From an uncultured Rhodospirillales bacterium (GTDB lineage Bacteria; Pseudomonadota; Alphaproteobacteria; Acetobacterales; Acetobacteraceae), in the NCBI GenBank assembly GCA_903928045.1, contig CAIYPH010000622.1, positions 1 to 5,626 of the forward strand: a stretch of 5,626 nucleotides of DNA, read 5' to 3'. A program made the position numbers and the translations under genes. Numbering within the stretch: the stretch's first letter is position 1; every line of letters starts with the position of its first letter. Under the pieces are notes generated by a model. That model was given only the letters and a program-made list of their open reading frames with translations, made no database searches and was not told the DNA's origin. Shown here piece after piece: positions 1-5,626 of the stretch.

Positions 1-127
1 CGAAGCCCAAAAATTCAAAAACAAGCGCACTCCCATCCCGGGAAACGCACGCCCATATCATTTCGATTAGTTATCGAATACCAGCCCGTCCCCGGAAAAC
101 TCCCCCCAAACCGGATAAAAGTTGTTT

Positions 128-151
128 GCTTCTTTTTTCCAAAAAAGAAGC
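128..151. repeat. A/T-rich perfect palindrome, possible dispersed repeat or terminator
   Basis: Arms GCTTCTTTTTT (128-138) and AAAAAAGAAGC (141-151) are exact reverse complements of 11 bases separated by only CC. Because the arms carry A and T runs, the structure is symmetrical and could act as a hairpin on either strand. From memory, similar TTCTTTTTT-CC-AAAAAAGAA elements occur repeatedly between genes in Acetobacteraceae, which suggests a dispersed intergenic palindrome. A terminator for an upstream + strand gene is an alternative, although no G/C-rich stem with a T-tail is present. Confidence 0.6.
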
Positions 152-178
152 GCTTGCTTCCCTGCCCCTCCGCGCCAA

Positions 179-199
179 GGGGGAGTTGCCAATTCCCCC
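179..199 (+). promoter_or_regulatory. G/C-rich hairpin in the 5' leader
   Basis: GGGGGA (179-184) pairs with TCCCCC (194-199). The pairing continues inward through a G-T wobble (185/193) and T-A, T-A pairs (186/192, 187/191) around a GCC loop. The stem is therefore nine pairs ending about 33 bases before the ribosome binding site of the carboxyltransferase gene. It could protect or attenuate the transcript, or be part of a repeat unit together with the neighbouring A/T-rich palindrome. No function can be assigned from sequence alone. Confidence 0.4.
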
Positions 200-231
200 C
201 ACCATGCCATCGTCCCCCCGCGGCACGGACC

Positions 232-236
232 GGAGG
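232..236 (+). promoter_or_regulatory. Shine-Dalgarno site for the carboxyltransferase
   Basis: GGAGG lies eight bases before the ATG at 245. It fixes that ATG as the start rather than the upstream TTG at 122, whose extra 41 residues run through the palindrome and resemble no carboxylase N-terminus. Confidence 0.85.
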
Positions 237-244
237 AAACCAAG

Positions 245-1798
245 ATGTCCTGGCAAAAAGAAGTCGACGAGCTCAACCGACGCATGGAGCTGGCCAAGGC
301 CATGGGCGGCGCCGAGAATGTGGCGCGGCACCACGCCCGCGGCAAGCTCACGGCGCGCGAGCGCATTGAGGGTCTGGCCGACCCCGGGAGTTTCGATGAG
401 TTCCTCGGTCTGGTCGGCAGCGCGACGTATGACGGCGCGACGCTGACCGCGTTTACCCCGAAGCCGACGGTCGAGGGCATGTTGACGCTGGATGGCCGCA
501 AGGCGGTGGTTCTTGCCGGCGACTTCACGGTGCGGGGCGGTTCGGGCGGCATGTCGGGCGGTTTGGGCCGCGAGCCCAGGGCGTCGGAGCGGGCGCTGGA
601 ATGGCGGCTGCCTTTCATCCGCTTGCAGGATGGCGCCGGCGGCTCGGTGCGCACCTTCGAGGAGGCCGGCCGGACCTATTTGCCGGACGGGAACTCGTAC
701 ACGCAGTACGAGGTGCAGTTGCTGTCCAAGGTGCCGGTCGCATCCGCCGTCTTGGGGTCCGTCGCCGGAATTCCCGCGGTGGTCGCCTGCCTCGGCCATT
801 TCAATGTGATGGTGAAGGAGATCAGCCAGATTTTCCCCGGCGGCCCGCCGGTGGTGAAGGCGGCTTTGGGCATCGACATCACCAAGGAGGAGCTGGGCGG
901 CGATCAGATCCACACCAGGATTTCCGGCTGCGTGGATAATCTGGCGGAGAACGAGGCGGATGCCTTCGCCCAGATCCGCCGCTTCCTCTCCTACATGCCG
1001 CTTTCGGTCGATGAGATGCCGCCCCGCGCCCCGGTGACGGATGACCCGGATCGCGCCGAAGAGGCCCTGCTGTCGCTGATGCCGCGCAATCCGCGCCAGG
1101 CGTACAACGCCCGCAAGCTGATCGAGCACGTCGTCGACAAGGACTCGTTTTTCGAAATCGCCCCCCTCTACGGCCGCGCCCGCATCACCGGCCTCGCCCG
1201 CATCGACGGCTACCCGGTGGCGCTGATGGCCAACAATCCCCGCTTCAACGGCGGCTCGACCGACGTCGCGGAGGGCAACAAGGTGATGCGGCTGATCTCG
1301 CTGGCCGACACCTTCCATCTGCCGCTGATTTCGCTGTGCGACGAGCCCGGCTTCATGGTTGGCCCCAACTCGGAGCGCATGGGCATCGAGCGCGCCGGCG
1401 CCAGGCTACTCACCGCGGTGTGCAGCAGCCGCATGCCCTGGATCACCATCGTGGTCGGCCGCGTCTTCGGCGTCGCCGGCCAGTGCCATCACCGCCCGAC
1501 CGGCATGTATCGCCGCTACGCCTGGCCTTCGGCGAGTTGGGGTTCGATGCATATTTCGGGCGGCGTCTCCGCCGCCTATCGCCGCGAGATCGAAGCCGCC
1601 CCCGATCCGGCGGCCAAGCAGGCCGAGATCGAAGCCCGCCTCAATGCCATCGCCTCCCCCTTCCGCACCGCCGAAGCCACCGGACAAGACATCATCGACC
1701 CCCGCCAAACCCGCCGCAAACTCGTCCAATTCGTCCGCGACGCCCAGCGCATCCTGGCCACCCAGATCGGCGTGCCCTGGATTCCCTACATGCCATGA
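245..1798 (+). CDS. Acyl-CoA carboxylase, carboxyltransferase (beta) subunit
   Basis: This 517-residue cytoplasmic protein belongs to the biotin-dependent carboxyltransferase family (PccB/AccD5-like; usual length about 510-540). It moves the carboxyl group from carboxybiotin to an acyl-CoA. The N-terminus carries the family stretch ARGKLTARERIE. The first crotonase-like half has DGAGGSVR at residues 129-136, equivalent to the SGGAR oxyanion region. The second half has DEPGFMVGP (366-374) followed by VFGVAGQ (407-413), which occupies the place of the second oxyanion hole. Residues after 413 (GQCHHRPTGMYRRYAW) differ from the AYDVM-type segment of classical propionyl-CoA carboxylases, so the substrate is uncertain. 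The start is set by GGAGG at 232-236. A biotin carrier gene follows after 33 bases, supporting a carboxylase complex, but no biotin carboxylase is in the window. Codons shift from G-ending to C-ending in roughly the last third. The family is secure; the substrate is not. Confidence 0.92.
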   Translation: MSWQKEVDELNRRMELAKAMGGAENVARHHARGKLTARERIEGLADPGSFDEFLGLVGSATYDGATLTAFTPKPTVEGMLTLDGRKAVVLAGDFTVRGGSGGMSGGLGREPRASERALEWRLPFIRLQDGAGGSVRTFEEAGRTYLPDGNSYTQYEVQLLSKVPVASAVLGSVAGIPAVVACLGHFNVMVKEISQIFPGGPPVVKAALGIDITKEELGGDQIHTRISGCVDNLAENEADAFAQIRRFLSYMPLSVDEMPPRAPVTDDPDRAEEALLSLMPRNPRQAYNARKLIEHVVDKDSFFEIAPLYGRARITGLARIDGYPVALMANNPRFNGGSTDVAEGNKVMRLISLADTFHLPLISLCDEPGFMVGPNSERMGIERAGARLLTAVCSSRMPWITIVVGRVFGVAGQCHHRPTGMYRRYAWPSASWGSMHISGGVSAAYRREIEAAPDPAAKQAEIEARLNAIASPFRTAEATGQDIIDPRQTRRKLVQFVRDAQRILATQIGVPWIPYMP

Positions 1799-1839
1799 CC
1801 GATCTTTTCCCCGACCTCAGCGAGAACCGACATGACTGA
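1795..1839 (+). other. 14-codon mini-ORF bridging the carboxyltransferase and carrier genes
   Basis: The ATG at 1795 overlaps the TGA stop of the carboxyltransferase (ATGA, 1795-1798). It opens a frame encoding MTDLFPDLSENRHD that stops at TGA 1837-1839, eight bases inside the start of the carrier gene (ATG at 1832). Ribosomes finishing the first gene could restart here and be delivered to the carrier start, giving translational coupling. Its first four residues, MTDL, equal those of the carrier, so the stretch could instead be a duplicated or displaced old start. No Shine-Dalgarno site precedes it. Coding status is unproven. Confidence 0.3.
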
Positions 1840-2053
1840 CCTGCGAGTCCTCTCCGACATCGACGCCCGCGTGTGGAAAATCGAGGTCGCCCCTGGCGAC
1901 AGCGTCGCCGCGGATGACGTTCTGCTGATCCTCGAGGCGATGAAAACCGAGATCCCGGTCGAGGCGCCCAAAGCCGGCCGCGTCAAGGAAATCCTCGTGA
2001 AGGAGGAGGAACCTGTCAGCGAAGGACAGGCCCTCCTCATCCTCGAGGTCTGA
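1832..2053 (+). CDS. Stand-alone biotin carboxyl carrier protein (73 residues)
   Basis: This small protein is a single biotinyl/lipoyl-type domain. It contains the biotinylation motif EAMKTEI at residues 35-41, with Lys38 as the expected biotin attachment site. The hairpin halves around it are typical: VAPGDSVAADD before the motif, and APKAGRVKEI followed by VSEGQALLIL after it. Carriers of about 70 residues lacking the Pro/Ala-rich N-terminal arm of AccB are common beside acyl-CoA carboxyltransferases. It would shuttle carboxybiotin between an unlinked biotin carboxylase and the subunit encoded just upstream. Only a weak GAGAA (1822-1826) precedes the ATG, so expression may depend on translation from the upstream gene. 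The alternative, a lipoyl carrier, is unlikely because of the AMK motif and the context. Confidence 0.92.
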   Translation: MTDLRVLSDIDARVWKIEVAPGDSVAADDVLLILEAMKTEIPVEAPKAGRVKEILVKEEEPVSEGQALLILEV

Positions 2054-2068
2054 CCCCGAATCGCTGTT

Positions 2069-2755
2069 CTAGGCGCCCTGAAGCAGACCGCCGAACACCT
2101 CCCAAAACTCGCCGTTCCAGCGCGTCAACTGCATCTGCCGGATCGGCCGGTAGTTGGTCGGGCTGGTGTTGACGAGAATACCGGGGAACAGCACGCCCAC
2201 GTCGAGATCCCGGATATTCGCCGCCTGTCGCATGATGTTCTCGCGCGACAGGTCATCGCCGCATTGCTTGATCATCTGCACCGCCGTGCGCGCGTAGCCG
2301 AGCCCGACGAAGCAGTTCACGTCATTGGCGTCGAGATCGGCGCCATATTTCGCGACGAACGCCCGCCACTCCATCATCGCCGGGTCCTTGGCCCAGGCGG
2401 GATCGTTGGGGTCCTTCACGTAGGTCGAGGTGATGATCCCCACCCCCTTCTGCGCCCCGGCGGGTTTCATCACCGAGGACACCGAGGCCGTCACGTTGGT
2501 CATGCAATGCAGCGGCTTCCAGCCGATGTCATAGGCCTTGCGGATCAACTGCGCGCCGAATTTCGGCGTCGACGCGCTCACCAGGCAATCCGCCCCGCTA
2601 TCGGCCAGCGTCGAAATCTGGCTGTCCACCGTGGCGTCCGTCACCTCATAGGAGGCCGTCTTGATCACCCCGGCCGTGATGGCGCGGGCTAGCCGTGTCA
2701 GGCCAGAAAAGGCGGCCGTGCCGGCGAGGCCGGCCAGGACTGTGCGACGTTTTAT
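2069..2755 (-). pseudogene. Broken ABC transporter substrate-binding protein (LivK type)
   Basis: The C-terminal ~195 residues match the second half of periplasmic binding proteins of the branched-chain amino acid class (Peripla_BP_6). Characteristic stretches are SYEVTDATVDSQI, RKAYDIGWKPLH, KQCGDDLSREN and NTSPTNYRPIRQMQL. Family members are usually about 400 residues. Reading upstream in the same frame from 2668 to 2755 gives a good twin-arginine signal peptide: KRRTVLAGLAG, then a small hydrophobic core ending in LARA. The signal peptide runs directly into the C-terminal half after about four residues (ITAG), so roughly 200 residues of the N-terminal lobe are missing without loss of frame. 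The codon where Met should stand is ATA (2755-2753), preceded by GGGA at suitable spacing and then an in-frame TGA. The nearest ATG (2771) is in another frame. Without half of the ligand cleft it should not bind substrate. It converges on the carrier gene with a 15-base gap; no permease or ATPase genes adjoin it. Confidence 0.8.
2669..2755 (-). other. Relict twin-arginine signal peptide of the binding protein
   Basis: Twenty-nine codons, in frame with the binding-protein remnant, begin ATA-AAA-CGT-CGC and encode a basic KRR head. The hydrophobic core VLAGLAGTAAFSGL follows, then an A-R-A cleavage box at codons 23-25 (region around 2681-2689). The pattern is that of an export signal, and its survival in frame shows that the deletion joint lies after the cleavage site. 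An ATG-to-ATA change would explain the missing start. Loss of one A from AAAA (2749-2752 region) would alternatively put the ATG at 2771 in frame, so a one-base insertion is also possible. Confidence 0.65.
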
Positions 2756-2910
2756 GGACTTCCCGGTTCATTCTTATTGTTTGTGCCGCAGCCGGCCACC
2801 CCTGGGGATAGGCGGTCGTCGAGACGAATTGAGGGTGACCTGAGAGAATGCCACAATGCCAGAAGAATTTGCGGCGCCGATCGATCTCATCACCTCGCAG
2901 GAATGCCCCG
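2756..2910. promoter_or_regulatory. Divergent intergenic region between binding-protein remnant and dehydrogenase
   Basis: This 155-base stretch must hold the promoters of the dehydrogenase (+) and originally of the binding protein (-). I see no pair of -35/-10 boxes good enough to name. It contains a tandem AATGCCA (2847-2853 and 2855-2861), echoed by AATGCCC at 2902-2908, and a short CCCC-T-GGGG palindrome near 2799-2807. Either could be an operator or chance. Confidence 0.35.
2899..2903 (+). promoter_or_regulatory. Shine-Dalgarno site for the hydroxyacid dehydrogenase
   Basis: AGGAA at 2899-2903 precedes the ATG at 2911 by seven bases. This favours that start over the in-frame ATG at 2848, whose extra 21 residues are arginine-rich and do not look like the start of a dehydrogenase. 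Confidence 0.7.
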
Positions 2911-3888
2911 ATGTCCGGAACGCTCGTGGTCAGCTTCAACATGACAGCCGCCGATCGTGCCCTCATCGCCGCCGTGATCGGCGATCAGGGAACCATCATC
3001 CACCTCGCCGATTGCGACCCCGCCGCCCGCGCCGCCGCGCTGCGCGGGGCCGACGTTCTGTTCGCCGCCAACACGTCGCGCGAATTGCGCGATGGCGAGG
3101 CCGCGCTGCTGGCCAATGCGAGGCTGATCCAGTTCATGCCGGCCGGGATCGATTTCATCCCGCTCGGCGATCTGCCCGAAGGCGTGCCGCTCGCCAGCAA
3201 TGCCGGCGCCTATGCGGCCCCGATGGCCGAGCACGCCGTCGCCATGGCGCTGGCTGCCGCCAAGCGCCTGCTCGTCGAACACGCCAACCTCGCAAACGGC
3301 CAGTTCAACCAGCAGGCCCCGAACCGCATGCTGGCCGGCGGGGTATGTGGGGTGCTCGGCTACGGCGCGATCGGCCGCGCCACCGCCTGCCTGTTGCGGG
3401 CCTTCGGGATGCGCATCCACGCGATCAATCGCCGCGGACAGGCGGAGGCCGACTGGGTCGGCACGCCGGACCGGCTCGACGACCTCCTCGCCGCTGCCGA
3501 CGTGCTCGTGATCAGCACGCCGCTGACCCGGGCCACCGAGGGAATGATCGGCGCGCGCGAACTCGCGCGGATGAAGCCCGACGCCATCCTGATCAACCTC
3601 GCCCGTGGAGAAATCATCGACGAGGCGGCATTGTTCGCCCATCTCCAGGCCAACCCCGGCTTCACCGCCTGCATCGATGCCTGGTGGATCGAGCCGGTGC
3701 GACATGGCCGCTTCGCGATGGACCGTCCGTTCATGGAACTGCCGAACGTGATCGGCTCGCCCCACAACTCCGCCTCGGTCAGCGCGACCCGCCCGGCCGG
3801 GCTACGCCTGGCCGCCGAGAACTGCGCCCGTGCCTTGCGCGGCGAGACGCCGCTCAACCTGATCGGCGTTGCCGACCGCTACCTCTGA
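2911..3888 (+). CDS. D-isomer-specific 2-hydroxyacid dehydrogenase
   Basis: The 325-residue product has the usual length of cytoplasmic NAD(P)-dependent D-2-hydroxyacid dehydrogenases, which interconvert 2-oxoacids and D-2-hydroxyacids. The nucleotide-binding motif is GYGAIG (residues 150-155). The next strand ends in INRRG (172-176): where NAD-specific members have an acidic residue there are two arginines, which suggests NADPH preference. The catalytic trio is complete: Arg232 in NLARGEIIDE, Glu261 in DAWWIEP and His285 in SPHNSAS. The start at 2911 begins MSGTLVVSF, a normal first beta strand. The gene is divergent from the broken binding protein and convergent with the chemoreceptor gene, with only 13 bases between their stops, so it is probably transcribed alone. 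Possible substrates include glyoxylate or hydroxypyruvate, but the sequence does not decide between members of the family. Confidence 0.9.
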   Translation: MSGTLVVSFNMTAADRALIAAVIGDQGTIIHLADCDPAARAAALRGADVLFAANTSRELRDGEAALLANARLIQFMPAGIDFIPLGDLPEGVPLASNAGAYAAPMAEHAVAMALAAAKRLLVEHANLANGQFNQQAPNRMLAGGVCGVLGYGAIGRATACLLRAFGMRIHAINRRGQAEADWVGTPDRLDDLLAAADVLVISTPLTRATEGMIGARELARMKPDAILINLARGEIIDEAALFAHLQANPGFTACIDAWWIEPVRHGRFAMDRPFMELPNVIGSPHNSASVSATRPAGLRLAAENCARALRGETPLNLIGVADRYL

Positions 3889-3901
3889 ACCCAACCGGCG
3901 A

Positions 3902-5626
3902 TCACGCGGCGATAGCATGGGTTGCGGCGATCTTGGCGAGCACCTGCTCAACTGGGGCATGCGCGGCAAAGGCGATGCGCAAGCCGCCCTCCATCACCTC
4001 GACCGTCTGAAACGCCAGCGGGGCGTGCGATGGCAGATGCAGCGTGCCATCGGTCGGCACATCTGCCGCTAATGCGCCCTCCAGCCGCAGCCGGGCGCCG
4101 CCTTCCGAGATATCGGTAACACGTGCCTCCAGGGTGCCAAAGGGGGTGTCGATGCGTGCCGGGACGTCGATCTGGTAGCGCGTGTGGTTGCGCCGGTTGA
4201 GGTGGGGGGCTGCGCTGCGCACCACCTTCACCAGCACATGTTGCAAGGCGATGATTTGTGCGCGCATACCGGCCGACTGGGTTTTCATCGCATACACCGC
4301 CGTCTGCGTGCGGGTGACGATGTCCGCGACCTCCGCGGTTCGGCTGGAGACCACGCGGGTCGCACCGGCCGCTTCTTGCAGCCGCGCCGCGATTTCATTG
4401 GTCGCCGAGCCCTCGCGCTCGATGGCGCTGACGACCTGGGCGGAAATGCCATCCATATCGCGCACGGTGGTGCCGAGTTCGCCCATGGCGCCCACCGCCT
4501 CATCCATGATCCGGCGGATTTCGCCGATATGGCGGGTGATATCAGTGGTGGAGCGCGTCGTCTGCACCGCGAGATTCTTCACCTCGCCAGCCACCACCGC
4601 AAAGCCGCGCCCGGCCTCGCCCGCGCGGGCCGCCTCGATGGTGGCATTCAGGGCGAGAAGGTTGGTCTGCCCCGCGATGCGGTTGATCATGTCGGCGATG
4701 GCGCCGATCTGGCCGAGGATATCGGTCAACTGCCGGATTGCCTGCTCGGTGCGCTCGCCGGCGGCCACAGCCTTGCAGGTGATATCGGCTGAGCCCGCCA
4801 CCGTGGTGGCGATCTGTTGCATGGCGCCGGCAAGATTGGCGGCGACCTCCGCCACCCGATCCACATTGCTCGAGGCCTCCATCACGGCGCCGCTGACTTC
4901 GGTGGTGCTGCGGTGCACCTGCTGCGCCGAACCGGCCATTTCCTCGGCGCGGTCGAGCATGTCCGTGCTGCTATCGGCAACGGTCTGCACGGCGCGGGTC
5001 AGCTCGTCCTCCAGCGTGTCGGCGAGATGGCGCAGGGCCTCGGCCACGGTGGCCTCCTGCGCCAGTTGCTGGCGCTGCTCGGCCTCGTGCATCTCGGTCA
5101 ACGTCGCCAGGTTGGCGGCAATCGAGGACTGCATCCGCGCCAGTGCCGCCATCAGCCGCCCGGCTTCGCCGCGACCGGTGCGGATGGGGTTGTCGAGCCG
5201 GCCGTCGGCGATGCTGCCGGCGAGGGCCACCGCGCGGCGGATCGCCGGGACCACGGCGCGTTCGAGCAGGACGCCGATCAGTACGGCGAGGGCGAAACTG
5301 CCGATCACCGCCATCTTGAGCACGGAGGTGGCGTCCTCCACCGCCGCCTCGGCGTCGTCGCGCGCTTCGAGACCGTCGGCGGAGAAGCGCTGCACGACCT
5401 GGCTCATCGCCGGGCCAATGCGGGCGAGCTGGCCGGCGATATCGCCATCCTTTCCGAGGTCGCGCAGCGCGAGGACGGTGCGGCGGGCCGCCAGGGTCAG
5501 CTCCCGCGCCCGATCCGACATCGCGCGCTCGGCGGCGACAGAGAGATGGTCGGCGGCGGTGCCGAGTGCCTTGCGCGTGTCGTCGTCGATCCCGCCGGCC
5601 AACACCTTGCGTTCGATGCGCAGCAA
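3902..5626 (-). CDS. Methyl-accepting chemotaxis protein with C-terminal PilZ domain (5' end outside window)
   Basis: At least 574 residues are present. The frame is open to the window edge, so the true N-terminus, with the first membrane segment, lies beyond it. Numbering from the edge, a helical, presumably periplasmic sensor part (1-100) is followed by one transmembrane helix (about 104-121, KMAVIGSFALAVLIGVLLE). A HAMP-like linker (about 122-174) and a long coiled coil come next. The highly conserved signalling tip, IAGQTNLLALNATIEAARAG (about 317-336) followed by GRGFAVVAGEV, contacts CheA and CheW. The C-terminus (about 478-570) is a PilZ domain with the RxxxR signature (R479-R483 in RRNHTR) and DxSxxG (D505, S507, G510 in DISEGG), the residues that bind cyclic di-GMP. 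The receptor should therefore link chemotaxis to cyclic di-GMP level. MCP-PilZ fusions are known in alphaproteobacteria, such as Azospirillum Tlp1. No CheR-docking pentapeptide is seen at the end. The ligand is unknown. Confidence 0.93.
   Translation of the reverse strand: MLRIERKVLAGGIDDDTRKALGTAADHLSVAAERAMSDRARELTLAARRTVLALRDLGKDGDIAGQLARIGPAMSQVVQRFSADGLEARDDAEAAVEDATSVLKMAVIGSFALAVLIGVLLERAVVPAIRRAVALAGSIADGRLDNPIRTGRGEAGRLMAALARMQSSIAANLATLTEMHEAEQRQQLAQEATVAEALRHLADTLEDELTRAVQTVADSSTDMLDRAEEMAGSAQQVHRSTTEVSGAVMEASSNVDRVAEVAANLAGAMQQIATTVAGSADITCKAVAAGERTEQAIRQLTDILGQIGAIADMINRIAGQTNLLALNATIEAARAGEAGRGFAVVAGEVKNLAVQTTRSTTDITRHIGEIRRIMDEAVGAMGELGTTVRDMDGISAQVVSAIEREGSATNEIAARLQEAAGATRVVSSRTAEVADIVTRTQTAVYAMKTQSAGMRAQIIALQHVLVKVVRSAAPHLNRRNHTRYQIDVPARIDTPFGTLEARVTDISEGGARLRLEGALAADVPTDGTLHLPSHAPLAFQTVEVMEGGLRIAFAAHAPVEQVLAKIAATHAIAA

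Larger units (their letters stand above)
1..244. other. Non-coding leader upstream of the carboxyltransferase gene
   Basis: No convincing gene is seen here. The long frames that cross it on either strand are out-of-frame shadows or extensions of the gene starting at 245. The stretch is richer in A/T and in homopolymer runs than the coding DNA that follows. It holds two inverted repeats (128-151 and 179-199), a weak 6-base inverted repeat (62-67 with 73-78, TTCGAT/ATCGAA) and a ribosome binding site at 232-236. I could not identify a clear -35/-10 promoter pair. The end of any upstream gene lies outside the window. Confidence 0.7.

Noticed and set aside
62..78. TTCGAT/ATCGAA inverted repeat as a regulator operator
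   Set aside because: Arms of only six bases with a five-base spacer are expected by chance, and no promoter or regulator gene lies nearby to support it.
71..1318. Long 415-codon open frame on the - strand opposite the carboxyltransferase
   Set aside because: It is antisense to a gene with clear family motifs, its product is low-complexity (His/Arg/Gly-rich) with no recognisable domain, and high GC content makes such shadow frames common.
2847..2908. Repeated AATGCC units before the dehydrogenase as an operator array
   Set aside because: Two tandem copies and one distant partial copy are too few and too short to claim a binding array.
2848..2910. Upstream ATG at 2848 as start of the dehydrogenase
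   Set aside because: The extra 21 residues are arginine-rich and unlike the family N-terminus, while the ATG at 2911 has a better ribosome binding site and begins the first beta strand.
2890..3765. 291-codon - strand frame opposite the hydroxyacid dehydrogenase
   Set aside because: It is an antisense shadow of a gene with intact catalytic residues, and its translation shows no family motif.
3888..3923. AACCCA ... TGGGTT inverted repeat as a bidirectional terminator between the convergent genes
   Set aside because: The arms are six bases with a long 24-base interior that does not pair well, there is no T-run, and much of it lies inside the chemoreceptor coding end.
4184..4792. 202-codon + strand frame opposite the chemoreceptor
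   Set aside because: It is a His/Gly/Asp-rich shadow of the conserved MCP signalling region, with no independent support.

Overview
The window is GC-rich, dense coding DNA with strong G/C preference at third codon positions. Its gene types fit an alphaproteobacterium: a stand-alone biotinyl carrier next to a carboxyltransferase, a LivK-type binding protein, and a chemoreceptor carrying a PilZ domain. I suspect Acetobacteraceae or a close relative. Part of the reason is an A/T-rich palindrome upstream of the first gene that resembles, from memory, intergenic palindromes of that family. The sequence alone does not prove the taxon.

Layout: Positions 1-244 are a non-coding leader with two hairpins, an A/T-rich one at 128-151 and a G/C-rich one at 179-199, followed by a clear ribosome binding site. 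Next comes a + strand pair: an acyl-CoA carboxylase carboxyltransferase subunit (245-1798) and a 73-residue biotin carboxyl carrier protein (1832-2053). A 14-codon reading frame overlaps the end of the first and the start of the second and may couple their translation. Converging on them from the - strand is a broken periplasmic binding protein of the branched-chain amino acid ABC type (2069-2755). Its twin-arginine signal peptide is joined in frame to only the C-terminal half of the protein, and the expected start codon reads ATA. Divergent from that remnant is a D-2-hydroxyacid dehydrogenase (2911-3888). Converging on it is the 3' part of a large chemoreceptor with transmembrane segment, HAMP, MCP signalling and C-terminal PilZ domains (5626 down to 3902), cut by the window edge.

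How the genes fit together: the carboxyltransferase and carrier form two of the three activities of a biotin-dependent acyl-CoA carboxylase. The biotin carboxylase must lie elsewhere. With the binding-protein remnant and the hydroxyacid dehydrogenase, this looks like an accessory locus for organic-acid or acyl-CoA metabolism, beside an unrelated motility gene. I see no phage, CRISPR, transposase, tRNA or rRNA signal. I see no clearly new defence or mobile system. The most notable points are the internally deleted binding protein, the overlapping mini-ORF, the two leader hairpins and the chemoreceptor-PilZ fusion.
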